Assembly (NCBI RefSeq): GCF_003228315.1
Contig: NZ_CP029693.1
Coordinates: 6,781,199 to 6,845,198, forward strand
Reading direction: 5' to 3'
DNA length: 64,000 bases
Origin: Pseudomonas putida
Lineage (GTDB): Bacteria > Pseudomonadota > Gammaproteobacteria > Pseudomonadales > Pseudomonadaceae
The notes under the pieces were generated by a model that had not been told where the DNA came from, searched no databases, and worked only from the letters and a program-made list of their open reading frames with translations. Position numbers and translations under genes: made by a program. Below are positions 9,259-16,481 of this stretch, one piece after another. Every line of letters begins with the position of its first letter. The first letter of the stretch is position 1.

Positions 9259-9876
9259 TCATTGCTCCAGCGGAACCTGGCGGATGTGCGCCGCGATCAA
9301 GCGCTTGAGCAGGTCGCGGTCACCACTGCGCAGGGCGTCGACGATCTGGAAGTGTTCGCGGCTGGACTGCTCGGCGCGCAAGTGGGTGCGCCAGGTACCG
9401 CCGGGAGAGGAGGGTGGACGGCTGCGAATTTCCTCGATGAATTCGATCATGACCCGGTTGGTGCACATGTCGTAGATCGCTCGGTGGAACTCCAGGTTGG
9501 CGCTGTAGCACTCCTGCATCGTGCCTTCGTTCACCAGACGGCCGAAACGCTGGGCGATGACATCCAGGGCTTGCAGGCGTTCCTCGGTGACGACCATCTG
9601 GTCGACGGCTGCGCATTCCAGGGCGATGCGCACTTCCCGGGTATCGGACACCTGGGTCGGGTCCGGCGTGTGGACGTAGTAACCGCGGTTGGGGATGTGC
9701 TCGACCATGCTTTTGAGGACCAGTTGGTCCAGCGCCCGGCGGATGTCCAGCCGGGTGCAACCGTAGCGGTGTTCAAGATCGATTTGCTTGAGCCAGCTGC
9801 CGGTCGGCAGCACACCGGCATTGATGTCGTTGGAAATCAGCAAGACCAATTGGCTGCGATCAGTTTTTTTATTCAA
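9259..9876 (-). CDS. GntR-family transcriptional regulator with FCD domain
   Basis: Predicted ligand-responsive repressor of the FadR subfamily. A winged helix occupies the first 70 residues (RYGCTRLDIRRALDQLVLKS), followed by an all-helical FCD ligand-binding domain with NLEFHRAIYDM. I chose a TTG start at 9876 because GGAAG lies just upstream and because the extra residues from the ATG at 9924 look non-coding; 9924 remains possible. With the TTG start the gap to the divergent hydrolase gene is about 100 bases, enough for shared control. It very likely regulates the adjacent uptake operon and hydrolase. Confidence 0.8.
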   Translation of the reverse strand: MNKKTDRSQLVLLISNDINAGVLPTGSWLKQIDLEHRYGCTRLDIRRALDQLVLKSMVEHIPNRGYYVHTPDPTQVSDTREVRIALECAAVDQMVVTEERLQALDVIAQRFGRLVNEGTMQECYSANLEFHRAIYDMCTNRVMIEFIEEIRSRPPSSPGGTWRTHLRAEQSSREHFQIVDALRSGDRDLLKRLIAAHIRQVPLEQ

Positions 9877-9979
9877 GAGTGAACTTCCACAAATCCCGGT
9901 CGTGGTGAGGCGTCGAACGTGCATGACCCTCACCCGCTGAAGTTACCAATAATGGCACAGTTATCAACGAGGTTTCACA

Positions 9980-10819
9980 ATGTTGAGCAACCCTCAAGAC
10001 ACACCCGAAGTACGCCATCGTCAGATGTACTACCGTGGCAGCACAACCATTTTTTCCTGCCGCAAGGATCCGCGTTTTTCCTACTGCCTTTATGTGCCAC
10101 AGACCTTCGATCAGGCCCCCGAAGGGCACCAGCTGCTGGTGACGGTGCATGGTACCGGACGGACCATGGTCGAGTATCGGGGCGCGTTTGCCGAGTTCGG
10201 CCGTTTCAACCGCTACATCATCCTCGCGCCGCTGTTTCCGGTCGGCCCGCTGGGCGATGGCAACCCCCACGGCTTCAAATACCTCAAGGAAGGCGACATT
10301 CGTTATGACGAAGTGCTGCTGGCGATGGTCGACGAAGTCGCGGCGGCGTTGAACACCACGTTCGAAAAGTTTTCCTTGTTCGGTTATTCGGGCGGGGGAC
10401 ACTTCGCCAACCGCTTCTATTACCTGCACCCCGAACGCCTGCGGTCCGTCTCCATCGGCGCACCCGGCTCGGTGACCCTGATCGATGAAGGCCGTGACTG
10501 GTGGGTGGGCACCGGGGGCATCGAGGCCATCTTCGGCAAACGCCTGAACCTCGATGCCTTGCGACAGGTCGATGTGCAACTGCTGGTCGGCGCGGCGGAT
10601 CTTGAGACCTGGGAGATCCACTACGCACCGGGTTCTGTGCAATACATGGAAGGCATCAACGATGCCGGGCGCACGCGGGTGGAGCGCAACACGACGCTGG
10701 CGCGCAACCTTGAGGCGCATGACATACGGGTGCAGCAGGACATCGTGCCGAATACGGCCCATGCGGGGATATCGGTGGTGCCGTACGTGCAGGACTTTTT
10801 GTTGCAGTTGGGGCGTTGA
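9980..10819 (+). CDS. Alpha/beta hydrolase
   Basis: Predicted cytoplasmic serine hydrolase of 279 residues. The nucleophile elbow is GYSGGG with Ser137. LLVTVHGTGR provides the oxyanion-hole region, and AHAG near the C-terminus holds the likely catalytic histidine. No signal peptide is present. It is transcribed away from the GntR regulator, so it probably belongs to the same regulon as the C45-like enzyme and the peptide-type importer and may act on the same imported compound. An esterase or amidase role is inferred; substrate unknown. Confidence 0.75.
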   Translation: MLSNPQDTPEVRHRQMYYRGSTTIFSCRKDPRFSYCLYVPQTFDQAPEGHQLLVTVHGTGRTMVEYRGAFAEFGRFNRYIILAPLFPVGPLGDGNPHGFKYLKEGDIRYDEVLLAMVDEVAAALNTTFEKFSLFGYSGGGHFANRFYYLHPERLRSVSIGAPGSVTLIDEGRDWWVGTGGIEAIFGKRLNLDALRQVDVQLLVGAADLETWEIHYAPGSVQYMEGINDAGRTRVERNTTLARNLEAHDIRVQQDIVPNTAHAGISVVPYVQDFLLQLGR

Positions 10820-10878
10820 GGCGGGGCGTCGTCGAGGTTTGTTCGACGGCGTTTTACTTCGGGACTGTGCCGGCCCTG

Positions 10879-10980
10879 AAAAGATCGCAGCCTGCGGCAG
10901 CTCCTACAGGTCCGATGTTCGACGCCATTGCGCGGGTGAACACCAGCCCCTGTAGGAGCTGCCGCAGGCTGCGATCTTTT
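10879..10980. repeat. REP inverted pair (GATCGCAGCCTGCGGCAGC family)
   Basis: Two REP units face each other: AAAGATCGCAGCCTGCGGCAG followed by CTCCTACAG on the left, and the reverse complement on the right ending in GATCTTTT. About 42 bases separate them. The same family recurs at 16362-16471. It lies just downstream of the hydrolase gene. Confidence 0.85.
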
Positions 10981-11006
10981 GATCTTGCTCTTTGTTTGCT
11001 ATCCCC

Positions 11007-11039
11007 AAAAATGCCCGTATCTCGCGATGCGGGCATTTT
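11007..11039. terminator. Bidirectional Rho-independent terminator
   Basis: AAAATGCCCG and CGGGCATTTT form a ten-pair stem with A-runs and T-runs on both sides. It lies between the plus-strand hydrolase and the minus-strand DUF3304 gene, so it can end both transcripts. Confidence 0.8.
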
Positions 11040-11111
11040 CATCTCAGGTTCAGACTCAGAAGGCGTACCTGACCAGAAAGCAGAAATCCCCGGCACAGGT
11101 ACTGACAGGTT

Positions 11112-11633
11112 TCACTTCGGACATGACGGCGGCTCCGGCAGATGCAGCGGGGTCTTGATCGGGTATTCGGGGCTGCCGTAGGCGTAGCAGGAGGTGGTGA
11201 CCTGAAGCTCGTCGCAGGGCAGGAAGTGCACGGTGAGGCCGCAGGTTTTTTGGCCGGTGTAGTCGGGGATGGGGGCTATTTTGGTGTGTTGGCGTTTTTG
11301 AGCCTCCATTTTGTCGAGCCACGCATCGTACTTCGCCTCATCAGCGAAACCGGGGAAGCCTTTGGACCCAGCTACACCAGTTTCCCAGTCTATGCGCACC
11401 GTCATCCCCGGTTGCCAGCGTGAAGGGGCGACGTAGCAGCAACCGCCCCCTCCACCTTGGTAAGCACCAATAATGTCGATCCCCGAGCGCCCCTCAACAC
11501 TGAAGCGATTGATGGCCCAGTGGGTGTGGTTGATGGCTTCCAGAGAGCCGGCCTCGGCGGTTTGCAGGAGCACGGTCGCCATTAATCCCGCAAGCGCCCT
11601 AATCCGTAGGCGACACGCATGGCGATGGGGCAT
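11112..11633 (-). CDS. DUF3304 protein, putative periplasmic immunity protein (copy 1)
   Basis: Exported protein of about 173 residues with a signal peptide (LAGLMATVLLQTAEAG). The DUF3304 pattern follows: INHTHWAINRFSV, a GGGGGCCY loop, WETG and paired cysteines up to the C-terminal SCPK. It is strongly similar to the copy at 13967-14497. The ATG at 11633 has an AAAGGAA ribosome site; an earlier in-frame start would run into the lipase gene. It lies directly downstream of the predicted T6SS lipase. Genes in this position commonly encode periplasmic immunity proteins, so protection against that lipase is the favoured role; this is inference. Confidence 0.7.
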   Translation of the reverse strand: MPHRHACRLRIRALAGLMATVLLQTAEAGSLEAINHTHWAINRFSVEGRSGIDIIGAYQGGGGGCCYVAPSRWQPGMTVRIDWETGVAGSKGFPGFADEAKYDAWLDKMEAQKRQHTKIAPIPDYTGQKTCGLTVHFLPCDELQVTTSCYAYGSPEYPIKTPLHLPEPPSCPK

Positions 11634-11670
11634 GGATTTTGTTCCTTTTGCCGAGTGTCGAGTAACCGAA

Positions 11671-14040
11671 TCAAACCTGCCCATCGTTCACCTCGCCGAC
11701 CGTGGCGTAAAAGTCGTCCCAGATGGCATCGATGGCTTTATGCACCTCAGCCAGGCGTTGGGCATTCATGACGGGCGGTCGTGCTGTCGCAGCCGGTGAA
11801 TAGACTGGCAAGGGAGTTCCGCTGGCCAGCATGGCCGTCTGGATTTCCGGATTGAGGGCCAACTCCCGGCGGCTGGCTTCACCGAAGAACACCATGCGTT
11901 CGCGAAAATAGCTGCCCAGCGGTTCGCGCCCGAACGAGTAAAGGAACCAGGCGCGGGAGTCGTGGACTTGTTCATCGAACAACGCCCGCAGCAGTCCGGC
12001 CGGTTGATGGGCGTTGCGGCTCTCGTCGACATTGCCACGGCTGTTTTCGTCCCAGCGATTGCGTTCATGTTCCGCACGTGGAAACAACTCGTTGACCCGG
12101 GCTTTGCCTGCGGCCTTCATCTGCCGGCTTTCGACATGGGCATCGGCACTGATGATGCGCAGGACGGCGGCAGGCGGGGCATTGGCCGGTAAGACTCGGC
12201 TCAGACTGGAGGCCAGGTGGTCGGGGTCGTGGTAGTGCGCACGGAACTCTTCGGCCGCCTCGCGCAGTTGGGTTCTGGCGATGTCCGGGTCGAAATCCGG
12301 GAGGCCGGGTTCCAGCGGGCTTTTCGGAGTGCGGCCATCGCGTTCGCGGGCGCGTTGTTGGAGACGTTTTTTTTCAATGTCTGCCTGTTCTTTTTTGCGC
12401 TCGGCCTTGGCGATGGCTCGCGCCTCGGAATTAGCGTGGGTATCGCTTGCGTCGAGGTAGAAAGGGGTTTTTCTCAGGCTGGCAAAGGCATAGCGGTCGA
12501 TGCGCCAGGCGGTGATCCAGCCGAGTTGTTCGCGGACGGCCTGTTCCAGCGTGGTGGTGGATGGTAGGGATTGGTAGTGTTCGGTTTGCTCGGGGAGCAG
12601 TGGTTCGGCAACGGGTGGCAGGCCTAGAGTTATTACGCGCCAGGCGTTGAAGCGATGGATTAGATTAGGGGCCGCAATGCACTCGAGTACCAACTCAGGC
12701 TCTAACGCCCGCCAGAGTTCATGACGCATCTCGATAGGCAGGGCATTTTTCGGCACTTTCAGTGGTGCGCCATGCTCAAAGGCGTCGGCATACAAGTCAT
12801 TTAAGGCAATCTGCGACAACAGCAGGTGATCACTTTCTCCCACCGCCTTGCCCTGATCCCCCGGCGGATACCCGCCACCCAGATCGGAATGCACACCCGG
12901 ATAGATCACTTCCTCACTGTTGATCGGATACTCACCGCTCTCACGCCGAATCGATTCCAGTGGAAAACACAACCGCTGTTCATGACTGGCCACAAGGTGC
13001 AAACAGCGCTTGACCAGTCCACCACCAGGTAACTGCTGATTACCATCGGCCCAGCTCATATGCCCGTCCGCTCCGGGCACGATATCGGCGAAACCCACCG
13101 AAGCCACGGTATCCAGCAACCCCAGATATTCCACGCTGACGGGCAGCTCCAGATCGCCCAGTTTCAGCGCTGGCGTATAACGCATCAGCTCATTCAACCA
13201 ACTGACAAAGGCCCGCGCCGCCGCCGCGCCACGGGAAAAGCCATAGACAAACAGCTTGACCCCCAACAGCTTGCACATGCCGGGCTGCGGTTGGCTCAAG
13301 GCGAACTGCAAGGGTTTTTCAATGATCTTGAGCTGCTTGTAAATCTCGGCGCGACGGTTGGTCTGCCCCGTCTTCCACTCGAAGCCCGGCACCGTACCCA
13401 TGGCCTTGACCGAAGCCAGCAGGCTGGCGTCGTCCAGCCGTGGCAGGTCCATCGTACGGCGCAGGGCATCGATGATCATCAGCAGGCCCCAGTTGATCCG
13501 CTCCTCGCCATACCAGGCATGGGCCAGCCCCAGGATGGTGTAATCCAGATCGCCGACTTCGGCGAAAGGCGTGCCGACACCCGGCATGTAGTACTTGAAG
13601 TACTGACCCAAACCGGTACCCGCGGCATCGGTCAGGCGCCGGGCCTTGCTGCTGCCGTGGTGGGTTCCGCCGGCGTGACCGTCGCCGATGGTGGCGCGAA
13701 ACAGGCGGGCAATGTTGGTCGGGTGCGGCGTAGTGGATTCGTACAGATCGTTATTGAGGTTGTTGCCGGTGCCGTCGAAGAACAGGCTGATGTGCAGGGA
13801 TTTGCAGCAGGGCATCAGCACCCGGCGCCCGGCTGCCTGACACAGAGCGTCATGATAGTCGCTCTCCTGCTGGCGCTGTCGATCAAGATTTTGGTAGACC
13901 TGATAGTCCTCGCGGGCAAGCGCCCCTCCTGAGGAAACGCTGGCGGATAGCAGACGGGGGCGTGTTTCATTTTGGACATGACTGAGGCTCCGGCAAGTGC
14001 AGAGGAGTGTTGATCGGATATTCGGAGCTGCCGAAGGCAT
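11671..14040 (-). CDS. DUF2235 / Tle-like type VI secretion lipase effector
   Basis: Predicted phospholipase toxin delivered by a type VI secretion system. SLHISLFFDGTGNN is the DUF2235 signature and GFSRGAAAAR is the G-x-S-x-G nucleophile elbow; conserved HSDLGGGYPPG follows. The C-terminal 350 residues are variable and charged. The 5' end is problematic. The open frame begins at 14040 inside the upstream DUF3304 gene, but the natural coupled ATG at 13970 (overlapping that gene's stop) lies in another frame. One extra G in a GGGG run near 13927 would join the two frames (see findings). The real start is therefore uncertain, and the gene may be frameshifted. Confidence 0.75.
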   Translation of the reverse strand: MPSAAPNIRSTLLCTCRSLSHVQNETRPRLLSASVSSGGALAREDYQVYQNLDRQRQQESDYHDALCQAAGRRVLMPCCKSLHISLFFDGTGNNLNNDLYESTTPHPTNIARLFRATIGDGHAGGTHHGSSKARRLTDAAGTGLGQYFKYYMPGVGTPFAEVGDLDYTILGLAHAWYGEERINWGLLMIIDALRRTMDLPRLDDASLLASVKAMGTVPGFEWKTGQTNRRAEIYKQLKIIEKPLQFALSQPQPGMCKLLGVKLFVYGFSRGAAAARAFVSWLNELMRYTPALKLGDLELPVSVEYLGLLDTVASVGFADIVPGADGHMSWADGNQQLPGGGLVKRCLHLVASHEQRLCFPLESIRRESGEYPINSEEVIYPGVHSDLGGGYPPGDQGKAVGESDHLLLSQIALNDLYADAFEHGAPLKVPKNALPIEMRHELWRALEPELVLECIAAPNLIHRFNAWRVITLGLPPVAEPLLPEQTEHYQSLPSTTTLEQAVREQLGWITAWRIDRYAFASLRKTPFYLDASDTHANSEARAIAKAERKKEQADIEKKRLQQRARERDGRTPKSPLEPGLPDFDPDIARTQLREAAEEFRAHYHDPDHLASSLSRVLPANAPPAAVLRIISADAHVESRQMKAAGKARVNELFPRAEHERNRWDENSRGNVDESRNAHQPAGLLRALFDEQVHDSRAWFLYSFGREPLGSYFRERMVFFGEASRRELALNPEIQTAMLASGTPLPVYSPAATARPPVMNAQRLAEVHKAIDAIWDDFYATVGEVNDGQV

Positions 14041-14497
14041 AACAGGAGGTCGTGACCTTTAGCTCGTCACAGGGCAGGAAATGCACAGTGAGTCCGCAGG
14101 TTTTTTGGCCGGTGTAATCTGGGATGGGGACTACTTTGGTGTGTTGGCGCTTCTGTGCCTTTATCTCTTTCTCCCATTCCAAGAACTTGGGCCAATCTCC
14201 AGTACCGGGAAATCCTTCTGAACTACCGGCGCCAGTCTCCCAATCAACCCGAACCGTCATCCCCGATTTCCAGCGCGATGGCGCGCTGTAGCAACACCCG
14301 CCCCCGCCACCTTGATACGGTCCAATAATGTCGAGCCCCGACCGCCCATCAACGCTGAAGCGGTTGATTGCCCAATGGGTGTGGTTAATGGCTTCAAGCG
14401 TGCCAGCCTGAGCGCATTGCATTAGCGCCACGCCAACCAGCATGCCGACCATAGCGATGCAATTACGCCGGTTATTGGAATTGGGCATCGGGTTCAT
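13967..14497 (-). CDS. DUF3304 protein, putative periplasmic immunity protein (copy 2)
   Basis: Paralogue of the protein at 11112-11633, with the same NHTHWAINRFSV, GGGGGCCY and TGQKTCGLTVHFLPCDEL blocks and the same SCPK terminus. It differs mainly in the segment around residues 90-115. A signal peptide (MVGMLVGVALMQCAQAG) predicts export. The ATG at 14497 overlaps the stop of the upstream DUF4123 gene (AAATGA), which fixes the start. Two copies flanking one effector suggest duplication of an immunity gene or retention of an immunity gene for a lost effector. Confidence 0.7.
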   Translation of the reverse strand: MNPMPNSNNRRNCIAMVGMLVGVALMQCAQAGTLEAINHTHWAINRFSVDGRSGLDIIGPYQGGGGGCCYSAPSRWKSGMTVRVDWETGAGSSEGFPGTGDWPKFLEWEKEIKAQKRQHTKVVPIPDYTGQKTCGLTVHFLPCDELKVTTSCYAFGSSEYPINTPLHLPEPQSCPK

Positions 14498-15294
14498 TTC
14501 CTGATCTCGCTGTTTGGCGTCATGCACGCGTTGCGTAACCGCTCAAGGCAGCGGGCTTCACGTTCGGGCTTGTTAAACAAACCGTCCTCGGTGGCTTCGA
14601 GCATTGCCGCAAAGCACGTTTGAAAGCGCTGCTCGGCACTCAACTGCGGCGGTATTGCCTTGCCAAGTTTCTTCATCGCCCCAGTGGCATCGCTGACACA
14701 CCTAAACGTTTCCAGCTGACTGTCACTCAGCACAATGGGCCGCCGTTCTTCCGGCCACACCGGCTCGTCACAGGTACCCACCAGCCGCTGGGGACGACCA
14801 TCGCGATCCAGCCAGCTCCAGAACACCGCCGGACGCAGCAGCAGTCGTTGCTGTTGGGGTTCAAGCACATGACTGAACATCAACGGAAAAAGACGCGGGT
14901 CGTAATAGCGCAGCAACCCCGACTGCCCGCCGTTACAGGCTTCCAGGCATCGACCGAGGTATTCGGCCAATGCCGGAAACGGCCAGTTGGAGGCCAACAC
15001 CAACAATCGCGAGTCCCGGTTCAGCGCCTGCATCAGGCCAATGAGCCATTGCCGTTGCAGCGGTATCGACAGATCAACCCGCACCAGCAACGGCGCCAGA
15101 TCCTCGGCACCGGCCTCCGGCAAGTCGCTGAACAACGAGTGCCAGGGCAGGGCGGGTTCGACACTGAGCACACTGCCGAGCAGCGGCATTTCGCTGCCGG
15201 TCTGGTCGATGATGATGTCCAGGCAGGAATTGGTGGACTGGGCACAAGACGCTTCCAGCAGTTCGATCCAGAGACCGTTATCGACAGTGGTCAT
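14494..15294 (-). CDS. DUF4123 T6SS effector adaptor/chaperone
   Basis: Predicted cytoplasmic adaptor that loads a cognate effector onto a VgrG/PAAR spike. The 266-residue protein has the DUF4123 core in its middle, with LLRYYDPRLFPLMFSHVL followed by LLLRPAVFWSWLDRDG. It is the first intact gene of the island and is translationally coupled to the DUF3304 gene and so to the Tle-like effector, which is its likely client. No vgrG, hcp or PAAR gene is present in the window, so delivery depends on components encoded elsewhere. Confidence 0.75.
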   Translation of the reverse strand: MTTVDNGLWIELLEASCAQSTNSCLDIIIDQTGSEMPLLGSVLSVEPALPWHSLFSDLPEAGAEDLAPLLVRVDLSIPLQRQWLIGLMQALNRDSRLLVLASNWPFPALAEYLGRCLEACNGGQSGLLRYYDPRLFPLMFSHVLEPQQQRLLLRPAVFWSWLDRDGRPQRLVGTCDEPVWPEERRPIVLSDSQLETFRCVSDATGAMKKLGKAIPPQLSAEQRFQTCFAAMLEATEDGLFNKPEREARCLERLRNACMTPNSEIRK

Positions 15295-15420
15295 GCTCGT
15301 GTCCCCCTGGGCATGCCGTTCGAAAATTCAGGCATGAGGTTCATTTCCGGACTTCGCCGTAGGAGGCAAGCAGGCGTCCTGCGCCATGACGGGCAGGAAC
15401 ATCGAGGAGAGTTTTCAATG
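15291..15420 (-). other. Possible relic of a second effector module
   Basis: Minus-strand reading shows an open frame without ATG that ends in GEVRK at an AAATGA overlap. A 17-residue frame beginning MNLMPEFSNG follows and ends at the ATGA start of the DUF4123 gene. This mirrors the intact junction at 14497, where DUF4123 ends in SEIRK and DUF3304 begins MNPMPNSNN. It may be what remains of an earlier DUF4123-DUF3304 junction after deletion. A continuous 76-codon frame here is not convincing as a gene. Confidence 0.3.
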
Positions 15421-15844
15421 TCGCGGCCCCACCAGTGGTGGCGGCTGCGATCGGCGATGGCGGGCAGTGCGTTGTGCAAGTTCAATCCTCCCTGTGGCAT
15501 TCGGGGAGGCTTCATTTCCATCCCCGTTCAAGCGCTGGACAGCTTTCTCGAGGGCGACAAAGGATGAAATAGGATGATTCGGTTAAGCGTGTAGGACACT
15601 TCCGTGAATTGGGATATCGGGCTGTGGGATTTTTTACGGGAGTGATTGAAGGGTGATGAATCGAGGGTGTTTCGCTCTCCATTCGGAGCATTTTGGCGTG
15701 GGTTTTAATCGGTGTTTAAAAGTCCGTCAGGTTACTTGATGTAAGCCACAGTTTCTTGCGTCGTTGCCTACGGTTACGCCAGAATCCGCCGGCTTGTGCG
15801 CCTTGGGGCCGGGTTTTATCGTTGGTTGGTCGCTGAAAACAACA

Positions 15845-15998
15845 GCGATCGGGTTTGGTAGCCCGGAGTGTATGAGGTGCACGGCATCATCATTTCGCAG
15901 CGCTTTTTTGTCTCTGCTTTACGGTGGTCATGCACAGGGCGTTTTAGGACGCGCCGGTTTCCTCATACCCGGTCTACCAACCTGCGTATGGCCACCAC
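15845..15998 (+). ncRNA. C4-like antisense/leader RNA
   Basis: TTTGGTAG (15854-15861) and GTATGAGG (15870-15877) form a nested hairpin with CCTCATAC (15961-15968) and CTACCAA (15974-15980). Both target words recur downstream at 16005-16012 and 16038-16045; the second copy contains the Shine-Dalgarno of the DUF6124 gene. GGTGGTCA (15923-15930) can also pair with TGGCCACC (15989-15996). This two-word antisense layout, with GGTATGAG/CTCATACC-type cores, is that of phage P1/P7 C4 RNA. Boundaries are approximate. A long open frame covering this stretch is treated as non-coding. Confidence 0.6.
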
Positions 15999-16004
15999 CC
16001 TTCG

Positions 16005-16050
16005 TTTGGTAGCGAAAGTGATGGCTCCTTTTTCACAGTATGAGGAGTTC
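16005..16050 (+). promoter_or_regulatory. C4 target sites and ribosome binding site of the DUF6124 gene
   Basis: Second copies of the words TTTGGTAG (16005-16012) and GTATGAGG (16038-16045). GTATGAGGAG holds the ribosome binding site about ten bases before the ATG at 16056. Pairing with the antisense words at 15961-15980 would hide the ribosome site. Confidence 0.55.
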
Positions 16051-16055
16051 CAACT

Positions 16056-16355
16056 ATGTTCAAACCAACGCCCAATCCCCCGGAAAACGATCCTGACCGC
16101 ATCCCCTCAGCCGCCGACATCAACGCCACCCCCCGCACACTCGACACCACCTTCATCGTCAACCCCGACCTCGACACCCAAACCCTGCTGGCCCACGCCT
16201 GCGAGTCGTTGGCGTCGGCCAATGTCATGACCCTGGATCTGGCAGACCGCACGGAGGGGACGAGTCGCAACACGCTGCTGGGTATCGCGCAGGTCATCAT
16301 GCTGGGTGAGTTGGCGGTGAGTCGGGCACTGGATCGGGTTGAGTCGGCAGGATAG
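16056..16355 (+). CDS. DUF6124 family protein
   Basis: A 99-residue protein of unknown function, of a family common in Pseudomonas. The N-terminus MFKPTPNPPENDP and the C-terminal block LLAHACESLASANVMTLDLA...LGIAQVIMLGELAVSRALD are recognisable. The C-terminal half is predicted helical and resembles the four-helix DUF3077-type fold. The start is fixed by GAGGAG ten bases upstream. It lies directly behind the C4-like leader, so translation is probably controlled by RNA pairing. Confidence 0.75.
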   Translation: MFKPTPNPPENDPDRIPSAADINATPRTLDTTFIVNPDLDTQTLLAHACESLASANVMTLDLADRTEGTSRNTLLGIAQVIMLGELAVSRALDRVESAG

Positions 16356-16361
16356 AGAAGC

Positions 16362-16471
16362 AAAAGATCGCAGCCTCGTTGCACTCGACAGCTCCTACAG
16401 GGGATGGTGTTCACCCGCGAAATTGCGCCGAACATCGGTCCTGTAGGAGCTGCCGCAGGCTGCGATCTTTT
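16362..16471. repeat. REP inverted pair (GATCGCAGCCTGCGGCAGC family)
   Basis: Facing REP units of the family seen at 10879-10980. The left unit is degenerate (GATCGCAGCCTCGTTGCACTC) and the right unit is canonical. It lies between the DUF6124 gene and the convergent AraC gene. Confidence 0.8.
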
Positions 16472-16481
16472 GACCTTCGTT

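Noticed and set aside
12217..13932. Plus-strand frames opposite the lipase effector
   Set aside because: Antisense to a strongly supported DUF2235 gene and without ribosome sites or homology signals.
15764..16012. 82-codon open frame upstream of the DUF6124 gene
   Set aside because: It coincides with the C4-like RNA; paired segments explain the sequence better than a protein, and there is no ribosome site.
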